Below, one piece after another: positions 44,963 to 51,674 of a stretch of 51,674 nucleotides of DNA. The notes below the pieces were generated by a model, which worked only from the letters and a program-made list of their open reading frames with translations, ran no database searches and had not been told where the DNA came from. Location of the stretch: positions 1 to 51,674 of the forward strand of contig CAYMUR010000028.1 of the NCBI GenBank assembly GCA_964393615.1, written 5' to 3'. Origin of the DNA: CAYMUR01 sp964393615 (GTDB taxonomy: Bacteria; Planctomycetota; Planctomycetia; Pirellulales; Pirellulaceae). The first letter of the stretch is position 1, and every line of letters begins with the position of its first letter. The translations under genes were made by a program, and so were the position numbers.

Positions 44963-44989
44963 TTTTCATGCCGTTGGTAGAATGACGGC

Positions 44990-46564
44990 TTATTGAAAGT
45001 CGTCAAAATTGACAGGTTCGTTTTCAGTGGTTTCGTCAACATTGTCGTCGTTGTCAGCTACAACGGGCTGATTGTCAGCCGCCACTACGGCTGCGATGTT
45101 TTCTGCCGATTCCTGCATTTGGGCGATTTCTGTATCCAGGCGATCAGTGTTTTGCCTTAAATCTTCGATCAGGTCTTCGATTTCTTCGTATTCTGCATCA
45201 CATGTTTTGGCCAAGTCGGAGATGACTTGGCTGAGTCGGGTAATGTTCGCTGTGTGAGGTTCGTTTTCAGCAAGGGACAGGATACCATGATTCTGGTCCG
45301 GACCGCGCAGTCCGCGGTCGACACTGGCGAGTGTTGTCAGCAAGCTTCGTCGTGAGAGTTCCAACTCTTTTTCCCAGTCCGCTTTTCTGACTTCCTGGCG
45401 TTTTCTCAGATTGCCATTTTTAGATCTACTTGGATCACCAAAAGGAGACGCAGCTCCAATTCCAGCTGGACCAAATTCAGCCATTTCCGGGTTGAGCCCG
45501 CCCGCTCCAAATCCGCGCCCTGTTCCCAAATTACGTTCCGCAGCAAGTGCAATTTCATCAAGTTGTTCGATTGTTTCCCGTGAAGCTTCAGCAGCGAGTT
45601 GGCTGATCGAGACGGCCAAACCCGTGGGTTTACCCGCAAACGAAGATGGCAGGTGTTGTGTTTGCCCAATGGCGTCGCTTGCCGCGATGCGTAAAGATGG
45701 CCGCACTTTTTCGTCAGTAACAATTGTCCCCAAAGCATCCGCAATCTTACCTCCTTCATCAGACGCTTGTAGGCGTGCCAGAATTTCTATTCCACGACGT
45801 CGTAACCAATAATGGACCCCTGGATCACGGAGGTTTGGAGGTTCGTTGGCCTGGACAATTGGCAATATATCGTTCACGAATTGCTGTTTGTCGTCGTCAC
45901 CAAAGGGTTCGCTGCGAAACGGATCCAATGTTACATGCCTCAAGATACCTACCATGGCTGCTACGCGCACGGCATCGATTTGCGTATCGCTGGCCAGCGC
46001 TTCCTGTAATATTGGCAATGCGGCAGATAGGGGTTCCGGTGGTTGACGGTTGGAACCAACCGATGTCGCTTCTTTGGCATTCAAATTAGCAATGGTGAGC
46101 ATCGCGTTGTATCTGGCAATCGGGTGATAACCACCCTTGGCGATACTCGGCATATATTTGACGACCTGTTGCACCAGCCAGCGACGGTATTCGGCATCCT
46201 TTACCTCACGAATATCGCGCAACAATTCCAGGCGTGCCGTTTCCAGGTTTTTAACCGTGTCTGCTTGTGTGCTTTTTCCCCGTTGTGCACGAGTCATCAT
46301 GGGGAAAGTGTAGCCCACATACCACGTTTTAAGAGATGTCTTGTTGGCAGCAAATGGTTCCGTTCCGATGATGATTCTATTTTTCAGTTGTTTTAACTCG
46401 TTTCGCTTTTGTGTATTCTTCGGCAATTCCTTGGCGGCTGGGCTAAAGGACACAACTTTGTACTTCTTTTGGGCATGGGCTTGGGCATGGGGAAACAGCG
46501 TGCCACTGAAAACCAGTAACATCAAGCCTGTTGTGAACATGATTGGATGTCGCGAGAATAACAT
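44990..46564 (-). CDS. Secreted alpha-helical (HEAT-like) protein, unknown
   Basis: ATG 46564 preferred over a GTG five codons earlier because of GGGAG eight bases before it; 524 residues. Signal peptide (~1-30, cut after AHAQ). The mature part is alpha-helical, with HEAT-like helices about 150-320 (AARYNAMLTIANLN-type and RVAAMVGILRHVTLD). A glycine-rich linker (GTGRGFGAGGLNPEMAEFG) and a Glu/Asp-rich coiled coil (EYEEIEDLIEDLRQNTDRLD) follow, and the tail is acidic. Probable periplasmic scaffold; no enzymatic motif seen. Family not recognised beyond planctomycete hypotheticals. Confidence 0.72.
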   Translation of the reverse strand: MLFSRHPIMFTTGLMLLVFSGTLFPHAQAHAQKKYKVVSFSPAAKELPKNTQKRNELKQLKNRIIIGTEPFAANKTSLKTWYVGYTFPMMTRAQRGKSTQADTVKNLETARLELLRDIREVKDAEYRRWLVQQVVKYMPSIAKGGYHPIARYNAMLTIANLNAKEATSVGSNRQPPEPLSAALPILQEALASDTQIDAVRVAAMVGILRHVTLDPFRSEPFGDDDKQQFVNDILPIVQANEPPNLRDPGVHYWLRRRGIEILARLQASDEGGKIADALGTIVTDEKVRPSLRIAASDAIGQTQHLPSSFAGKPTGLAVSISQLAAEASRETIEQLDEIALAAERNLGTGRGFGAGGLNPEMAEFGPAGIGAASPFGDPSRSKNGNLRKRQEVRKADWEKELELSRRSLLTTLASVDRGLRGPDQNHGILSLAENEPHTANITRLSQVISDLAKTCDAEYEEIEDLIEDLRQNTDRLDTEIAQMQESAENIAAVVAADNQPVVADNDDNVDETTENEPVNFDDFQ

Positions 46565-46941
46565 TTTTACGGCTCCCACGAAGGACTTTTATAGTTTACC
46601 GGTCGGTTGAGTTCGGTTTTATGCAACCGCCCAATCCATTCTCTGTTTTTATTCATCCAAGCGGTGACGATAACGTCAGTCACGGTCTACTGGCAAGGAC
46701 AAATCTGGGACGACCTTTACGTGTTTGCCTCGAAAACGGTAGTCCATGAGAGTGGCAAGTCTGTTCCGTTGATAGGATTAGCAGTGCGAATCCCACCTTC
46801 TCTAGTTTACTCGTGATAACCTTGGATTGTCAAATCAGTTAGGCTGGGCACGTTGCTTCCGCGGGTATAATCCTGATATTGTGTTAGACACGTTGTAACG
46901 ATCAGGAATGTTTGGGGTGGCCATGACGAAGGGCAGTGCCT
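46565..46941. other. Divergent intergenic region
   Basis: About 380 bases between the secreted helical protein and the LOG-family gene. A nine-codon frame (ATG 46923 to TAA) overlaps the LOG start; it may be accidental. No repeat or RNA gene seen. Confidence 0.45.
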
Positions 46942-47781
46942 ATGAAAAATAAGGAAATCGGCAAAAACTTGCAGAACATTTTGCAATCACCAAGTTACCG
47001 GTTGGCAGAGGAGGACACGGAATTTCTACAACGTCCCGATTTGCGACCGGTCAGGTTGCAACTGGAGTTGCTCAAGCCTGAAATGATTCTTAGTGAACAG
47101 CAGATTCAGTCGACCGTTGTATTATTTGGCGGAACGCAAATTTTGGAAAAAACTGTCGCCGAAGAACGGCTAGATCAGGCATGCAAGGCACTTGCAAAGT
47201 CACCCCAGGATGTAACTTTGCAACGGGCGGTTACCAGATCCGAAAAGGTTTTGGCCAAGAGCAAGTACTACGACGCGGCACGAGAGTTTGCCAGGATTGT
47301 TTCGATTGCCGGGCAGAAGAATGATCAATACGACTATGTCATCATCACGGGTGGCGGGCCGGGAATCATGGAAGCTGGTAACCGGGGAGCGTTTGATGTT
47401 GGCCATAAGTCGATTGGCCTGAATATCACGCTTTCAGAGGAACAGTCACCTAATCCTTACATTACTCCGGAATTGTGTTTTCAGTTTCATTATTTCGCGC
47501 TACGAAAAATGCACTTCCTTTTTCGAGCGAAAGCGATCGTGGTGTTTCCTGGTGGATTTGGGACGCTGGACGAGTTGTTCTGTGCCTTGACATTGCGCCA
47601 AACACATCGCATGCAACAAATTCCGATCATTTTGTTCGATAAATCCTATTGGGAAAATGTGGTCAATTTTTCGTTTTTGGCAGATGAAGGTGTGATTCGT
47701 GATGAACACTTGGATTTGATTCACTATGCCGAAACGCCTGAACATGCCTGGAACATTGTCTTGGAATTCCATGCTGATTGA
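46942..47781 (+). CDS. LOG-family (TIGR00730) Rossmann-fold protein
   Basis: Relative of the cytokinin-activating phosphoribohydrolase LOG, which cleaves the ribose-5'-phosphate from cytokinin nucleotides; bacterial members usually act on nucleoside monophosphates. 279 residues from ATG 46942 (AAGGG nine bases before; a GTG two codons earlier is possible). It has the pair of signatures GGGPGIMEAGNRGA (~136-149) and PGGFGTLDELF (~202-212), the latter with the catalytic Glu, and a preceding VVLFGGTQI strand. About 60 residues at the N-terminus extend beyond short LOGs, as in the long subgroup. Substrate unknown. Confidence 0.88.
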   Translation: MKNKEIGKNLQNILQSPSYRLAEEDTEFLQRPDLRPVRLQLELLKPEMILSEQQIQSTVVLFGGTQILEKTVAEERLDQACKALAKSPQDVTLQRAVTRSEKVLAKSKYYDAAREFARIVSIAGQKNDQYDYVIITGGGPGIMEAGNRGAFDVGHKSIGLNITLSEEQSPNPYITPELCFQFHYFALRKMHFLFRAKAIVVFPGGFGTLDELFCALTLRQTHRMQQIPIILFDKSYWENVVNFSFLADEGVIRDEHLDLIHYAETPEHAWNIVLEFHAD

Positions 47782-47998
47782 GGTTCCTTGTCAGGTCACA
47801 ATGATGGAGGTCGACCTGGATGTGTTTTCTATTCCTACAGTGCGAATGCAACGCACACAAATCCGTTTTAGATATCCTGGAGTTTGTTTATACTTATGGT
47901 TTTTGGCCGTGAATTCATTCCAATTTGCATGGCATTCATTTGAAAGACAACTCATTGTCTGATCTTCAATTCCAAGCTAATTTTTGTTGAGTAGATCA

Positions 47999-48811
47999 AT
48001 GGCACAACATAGCGGTGTTGAAACAATGAATCATCTAGAATCGGTCTTTGGTGTTCCGCACCCGGTTGCACTAGTGACTGGAAGTGGAGCGCCAAGGATC
48101 GGCAATTGCCTTGTAAGAGTGTTGGCAGAGCGGGGTTATCGGATTGTCGTGCACTCTCATCTGGCTCGTGAACAGGCGCAATCCACCGTGAAGCAATTGT
48201 CTGCAAAAACGGAGGCAATCGGTGTTACTGCAGACCTTCGTCGCGAAGAGGCTGTTGAAAAAATGTTCGCTCAAACAATAAGCCATTTTGGACGGTTGGA
48301 TGCATTAGTCAATTGTGCTGCCATCTGGGATGCCAAACCGTTGGAAAAGGTGACGGCGACGGATGTACAACAGCATTTCGAGATTAATACGCTGGGTACG
48401 TTTCTCTGTTGTCAGCAGGCTGGAATGCAGATGGTCGGCCAAAAATTCGGTGGCGCGATTGTCAACCTGGGTGATTGGGCTGTCGTTCGACCTTACATGG
48501 ATCACGCGGCCTATTTTTCTTCGAAAGGTGCTATTCCGGCGATGACGCGATCTTTTGCGGTCGAATTATCTCAACGCAATCCCAGAATTCGGGTCAACGC
48601 GGTGTTACCAGGTCCGGTAATGCTCCCTCCTGAATTGCCCGAGTCGGCCCGCCAGGAGGCTATTGAAGGTACTTTGGTGCGGCGAGAGGGGGCCCCAGAG
48701 CACGTTGCCCATGCAGTTGAATTTCTGCTGGAAAATGATTTTGTCACGGGGGTCTGTCTGCCTGTTGATGGGGGGCGTAGTGTCTTTGCTCCACAGCGTC
48801 TGGCACCTTGA
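47999..48811 (+). CDS. SDR-family oxidoreductase, pteridine-reductase-like
   Basis: Short-chain dehydrogenase, about 270 residues from ATG 47999; ATG 48026 is also possible. NADP-binding motif ALVTGSGAPRIGNCLVRVLA (~24-43), NCAAIW (~104), catalytic Y-x-x-x-K in AAYFSSKGAI (~164-173), and PVDGGRS near the end. The usual active-site Ser is replaced: NLGDWAV (~149-155) has Asp there, as in pteridine reductases PTR1 and FolM. So it may reduce a pterin or folate rather than a simple ketone. The gene is 217 bases after the LOG-like gene and 113 before the next. Confidence 0.8.
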   Translation: MAQHSGVETMNHLESVFGVPHPVALVTGSGAPRIGNCLVRVLAERGYRIVVHSHLAREQAQSTVKQLSAKTEAIGVTADLRREEAVEKMFAQTISHFGRLDALVNCAAIWDAKPLEKVTATDVQQHFEINTLGTFLCCQQAGMQMVGQKFGGAIVNLGDWAVVRPYMDHAAYFSSKGAIPAMTRSFAVELSQRNPRIRVNAVLPGPVMLPPELPESARQEAIEGTLVRREGAPEHVAHAVEFLLENDFVTGVCLPVDGGRSVFAPQRLAP

Positions 48812-48924
48812 TTTCCCCATCGTGATCAGCCAAAATTCAGGAATAGGCGATCATTTAGTATTCGGTCGGTTGATTGCTTGCCGTTGGTCGTCGAATCGAT
48901 TTGGAATCGGGAGTTAATGTCGTA

Positions 48925-49767
48925 ATGGTTTTTGAGCATATCGAAAAGTTAAAACAACAATTTACGGACAAATATGTCGTCGTGGACGAAGGTTGTCTGG
49001 AGTTGCGTCGATTCAATGGGATGACTGGCATGATCAAGACGGTCAATATGAACGGTCGTGCGCTGGTTGAATTTGATGCAGACAATAATATAGGCTGGTA
49101 CGATATCGAAATCGACTTTTTGAAAGTCATCGACAAGCCACTTCCTAAAAAGGAAACGACGGCAAGTAAACCAGTTGCCAAAAAAGTTGCTGCCAAAGCA
49201 CCGTCCAATTTAGAGAAAGCGCGCGCTTCGGACGGTAAAAAAACGGGAACGGGCATGGAAGTCGCCGACGTGCTGGCGGCAGCTCGCGGTGCCAAATCGG
49301 AGACCACCGCTACATCGGCTGCTGATCCTAAAAAGATGTCCGTGGCTGATGTCATGGCTGCCGCGCGAGGTGAAAAAGGAACAGCTTCTGCGGCGTCAAC
49401 GACTTCTTCGAAATCAGAGGATGTGGCGGCTATTATGGAAGCGGCACGCAAACCCAAGGAAGCAGCCGCACCTAGCACAGCGCCTGCTAAATCCGCTCCT
49501 GTGAAAGGCAAAGACCCTCGTTCTATGTCGGTTGCAGAAATGCTTGCCGCGGCTCGAGCCGAAAAGCAGGATGATTCTGCGACTGCTCCAACAAACGTGT
49601 CGGAGGAGCCAAAGCTGACAAACGACGAGCCAGAAACGGACGAGCCAGAAACGGTAGCACCCCCGGACTCGGAAGCGGTTGCTTCGCCAGCAGTCTCTGG
49701 GGGAGAATTGCCCACCGATGTGCCAGGCATCGTTGCTTTTTGCCGACAGGTCGACGGTTCAGGGTAA
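48925..49767 (+). CDS. Protein with SH3-like head and four AAAR-type repeat motifs
   Basis: 280 residues. Residues ~1-70 form a compact beta unit (GCLELRRFNGMTGMIKTVNM, ALVEFDADNNIGWYDIEIDF) that looks like a KOW/Tudor-type barrel. A long low-complexity Ala/Lys/Thr tail carries four copies of a 14-residue helix motif: MEVADVLAAARGAK (111-124), MSVADVMAAARGEK (138-151), SEDVAAIMEAARKPK (164-178) and MSVAEMLAAARAEK (201-214). They are separated by disordered spacers. A final conserved piece LPTDVPGIVAFCRQVDG closes it. I remember planctomycete proteins with this ending but no function. The repeated helices could each bind the same partner. Start from the first ATG that precedes the folded unit. 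Confidence 0.75.
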   Translation: MVFEHIEKLKQQFTDKYVVVDEGCLELRRFNGMTGMIKTVNMNGRALVEFDADNNIGWYDIEIDFLKVIDKPLPKKETTASKPVAKKVAAKAPSNLEKARASDGKKTGTGMEVADVLAAARGAKSETTATSAADPKKMSVADVMAAARGEKGTASAASTTSSKSEDVAAIMEAARKPKEAAAPSTAPAKSAPVKGKDPRSMSVAEMLAAARAEKQDDSATAPTNVSEEPKLTNDEPETDEPETVAPPDSEAVASPAVSGGELPTDVPGIVAFCRQVDGSG

Positions 49768-49795
49768 ACATTTAATCTTTTCCAGCATGGTGTTG

Positions 49796-50935
49796 CTACT
49801 TAATTTGCAACATCCGTTCCAGAGCGATCAGCGACCAGCGAGTCGTGTCATCGTCTACCTTGATCACATTGACTGGTGTCCCAGCATGTAAATTTTCCAG
49901 GCTCCAGCAGAGGTGAGCCAGATCGATGCGGTACATGGTGGCACACATACAGACCACTGGCGACAAGAAGTGTATGTCTTGTTCAGGATGTTCGTTTTTT
50001 AGACGATTGACCAGGTGTAGCTCCGTGCCAATTGCCCAACGTGTGCCAGCTGGTGCGTTTTGGACTTCCTGTATAATCTTTCCCGTAGACCCGGAAATGT
50101 CTGCCAAATCGTTGACTTCTTGCGGGCACTCTGGGTGAACGAGAATCTTAATGTCCGAAAAACGGTTGCGAAACTGGGTGACGTGTTCGGAACGAAACAT
50201 TTGGTGCACGCTGCAATGACCCTTCCAGAGGATCACTTTGCTTGACAATAGAGATTCTTTCGTGTTACCACCGAAGTCATCGTCATACGGGTCCCAGACT
50301 GGCATTTCACCATTGGTAATGCCCATGCGGAGTGCCGTATTACGTCCGAGATGTTGATCAGGAAAGAAAAGTACCCTGCTGGTACGGGAAAACGCCCACT
50401 TCAAAACAGCAGCCGCGTTGCTGGACGTACAGACAACACCTCCATGCCGTCCACAAAATGCTTTCAGACTGGCTGCTGAATTGATATAGGTGACCGGAGT
50501 AATGTCTTCTGTATGGAGGAATTCACCTAAATCGGACCAGGCAGCTTCGACTTGTTCAATGGCGGCCATGTCAGCCATGGAACAACCGGCTGCCATATCC
50601 GGTAAAATGACCTGGACCTGCTGACCCTTTCGTTCCACGATCTTTTCAGGCCGATTTGCCAGGATATCTGCTGTTTCAGCCATGAAGTGCACGCCACAGA
50701 ACACAATAAAACGGCAATCGCTGCTAGCAGCAGCTAATTGGCTCAACTGATAGCTGTCTCCTTGCAAATCTGATAAGCGGATCACTTCATCTTGTTGATA
50801 ATGATGGCCTAAAATCAATAATTCAGAACCGAATTCGTCACGAAGGAATTGAATTCGATCCTGTAAGTCCTTGTTTTCTAAGGACTTGTAAGGCAGTAAG
50901 TCGAAAATCGGTTGGTCTTGCGTGGTGATTGGCAT
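49796..50935 (-). CDS. nadA: Quinolinate synthase NadA
   Basis: Condenses iminoaspartate with dihydroxyacetone phosphate to quinolinate for NAD synthesis; a [4Fe-4S] enzyme in the cytoplasm. 379 residues of the NadA type. Motifs: LILGHHYQQDEVI (~40-52), DMAAGCSMAD (~113-122), YINSAASLKAFC (~150-161), VCTSSNA (~168-174), WKGHCSVHQMF (~237-247), HPECP (~267-271) and VVCMCATM (~327-334). Candidate cluster cysteines include C118, C270 and C329 or C331. No nadB or nadC is visible nearby. It is convergent with the AAAR-repeat gene, with 28 bases between their stops. Confidence 0.94.
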   Translation of the reverse strand: MPITTQDQPIFDLLPYKSLENKDLQDRIQFLRDEFGSELLILGHHYQQDEVIRLSDLQGDSYQLSQLAAASSDCRFIVFCGVHFMAETADILANRPEKIVERKGQQVQVILPDMAAGCSMADMAAIEQVEAAWSDLGEFLHTEDITPVTYINSAASLKAFCGRHGGVVCTSSNAAAVLKWAFSRTSRVLFFPDQHLGRNTALRMGITNGEMPVWDPYDDDFGGNTKESLLSSKVILWKGHCSVHQMFRSEHVTQFRNRFSDIKILVHPECPQEVNDLADISGSTGKIIQEVQNAPAGTRWAIGTELHLVNRLKNEHPEQDIHFLSPVVCMCATMYRIDLAHLCWSLENLHAGTPVNVIKVDDDTTRWSLIALERMLQIK

Positions 50936-51339
50936 TGCGAAGACAGCAGTAGATTTGGCGTGATTTTTTGAGTGACCCCAAGCGGGATTTTACATAGATA
51001 ACTCACATAGTGAAACTCAGGAGAGATCTGCAATCTGCCCCAAGATGCAAGAACTCAGCTACATTAATCGTTCATTGTGAAGACGGACACCCCCCATGCG
51101 CATGACTTTTTGGGCACGGCTGGGTAATGCAGTCAGCATCTATCCCCAGTAAATTATAATCAGTTTTTCCAGCGTCAGACAGTTGGCCGTAAACCTTTAT
51201 TTCATAAAAGATTAGCGATCCTGCGGGACGATACTCTTACAAGCAGGCGGTTTTCAAAATAGGACCGCTGAATTTTTTGACCGTCAAATGGTGACGTATG
51301 TCTCGCGGTAATGAAAACATTCTCTCCTGAGAAACGGCC
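50936..51339. other. Gap upstream of nadA and the FliN-type gene
   Basis: About 400 bases between the divergent nadA and FliN-type starts. I see no repeat, RNA gene or reading frame of note. The promoters of both should lie here. Confidence 0.45.
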
Positions 51340-51648
51340 GTGTCCCCATCTACATCCAGTGGAACCCAGTTGCTGCCACCGTACGCACGTACGTTGTTAA
51401 AGGTTGAATTGTCGGTAGCCGTGACGTTGGCCAAAAAAAAAGAGCATGTCAGTGATATTCTGAACATTGCTCCCGGTGCGATCATTCAGTTTGAAAAATC
51501 GTGCGAGGAAATGTTAGAACTCGCAGTTAGCGGCCAGCGCATTGCCGTTGGAGAGGCAGTCAAAGTGGGCGACAAATTTGGTATACGAATCACTTCGATC
51601 GTATTGCCGGAAGAACGTTTCCAGCGAGTTTCTGAAACGACCCCGTAA
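51340..51648 (+). CDS. fliN: FliN/FliM C-terminal (SpoA) domain protein
   Basis: 102 residues that fit FliN, the flagellar switch protein of the C-ring: LLKVELSVAVTLAKKKEHVS (~19-38), ILNIAPGAIIQFEKSCEEML (~40-59), ELAVSGQRIAVGEAVKVGDK (~60-79) and FGIRITSIVLPEERF. The conserved Gly/Val pattern of the SpoA barrel is clear. A GTG at 51340 is the first start after an in-frame TGA; there is no good ribosome-binding site, so a later TTG is possible. The rest of a flagellar cluster may follow outside the window. Type III secretion SctQ-type proteins share this domain, but the short length favours FliN. Confidence 0.82.
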   Translation: MSPSTSSGTQLLPPYARTLLKVELSVAVTLAKKKEHVSDILNIAPGAIIQFEKSCEEMLELAVSGQRIAVGEAVKVGDKFGIRITSIVLPEERFQRVSETTP

Positions 51649-51674
51649 TCAAGGTACCGTTTGCGCCAGTTGTT

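Noticed and set aside
46923..46952. Nine-codon leader peptide before the LOG-family gene
   Set aside because: Too short, no regulatory codon run and no attenuator hairpin visible.
48855..49730. 291-codon minus-strand Ala/Ser-rich gene
   Set aside because: Antisense of the AAAR-repeat gene; the low-complexity sequence keeps both strands open.

Overview
The window looks like chromosomal DNA of a planctomycete, most likely of the Pirellula/Rhodopirellula type. The evidence is a set of lineage-typical proteins: a UvrA with a long extra C-terminal tail, a TIGR03009-type secreted protein, a small Cys-rich lipoprotein, a dockerin plus PEP-CTERM protein, a flotillin/NfeD cluster, a neutral-ceramidase-domain protein and several conserved families I recognise only from planctomycetes. 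G+C is moderate and ribosome-binding sites are often weak or absent, so several starts are judgements. I see no insertion sequence, integrase, phage gene, CRISPR array, tRNA or rRNA. This is a core region with lineage-specific additions.

Layout. 1-2365 (+): 3' part of uvrA. 2640-19530 (all -): fxsA, a TPR protein, then rpmA-obg-coaX-mnmE-like in that transcription order, a secreted unknown, a DUF3891 protein, an unlisted 29-codon basic gene, a beta-hydroxyacid dehydrogenase, then a membrane-organisation cluster (NfeD/ClpP-like, short NfeD, FloA, membrane-anchored unknown), a TIGR03009 protein and a lipoprotein. 20128-31038: ceramidase-domain protein (+), MFS and APC transporters (-), a HAF-repeat protein (-), a GT2-like protein (+) whose 3' end overlaps a convergent gene for an unusual protein resembling RNA polymerase alpha-CTD plus sigma region 4 (-), and two unknown genes (-). 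31201-36339: ribBA (+), PilZ-like (+), rhamnulokinase (-), cyclophilin (+), PEP-CTERM/dockerin (-).

37048-43213 (-) is a beta-oxidation operon in the order fadB, fadA, small membrane protein, acyl-CoA dehydrogenase. Its upstream region carries seven 15-bp tandem repeats. 43800-51648: a DUF4430/DUF6580 pair (+) that may be an uptake module, a secreted alpha-helical protein (-), a LOG-family protein (+), a pteridine-reductase-like SDR (+), a protein with an SH3-like head and four copies of an AAAR-type motif (+), nadA (-) and a FliN-type gene (+) at the edge.

The most interesting signals are several 'parts with the key residue missing': an MnmE relative without its C-terminal Cys motif, a double ClpP/NfeD protein without either nucleophilic serine, Obg with an altered G4 motif, FadA with an altered NEAF motif and a GT2 without a visible DxD. 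To these add the alpha-CTD/sigma-4-like protein, the AAAR-repeat protein, the 29-aa basic protein, and short tandem repeats (14, 15, 16 or 28 bp) in at least six gaps between genes.
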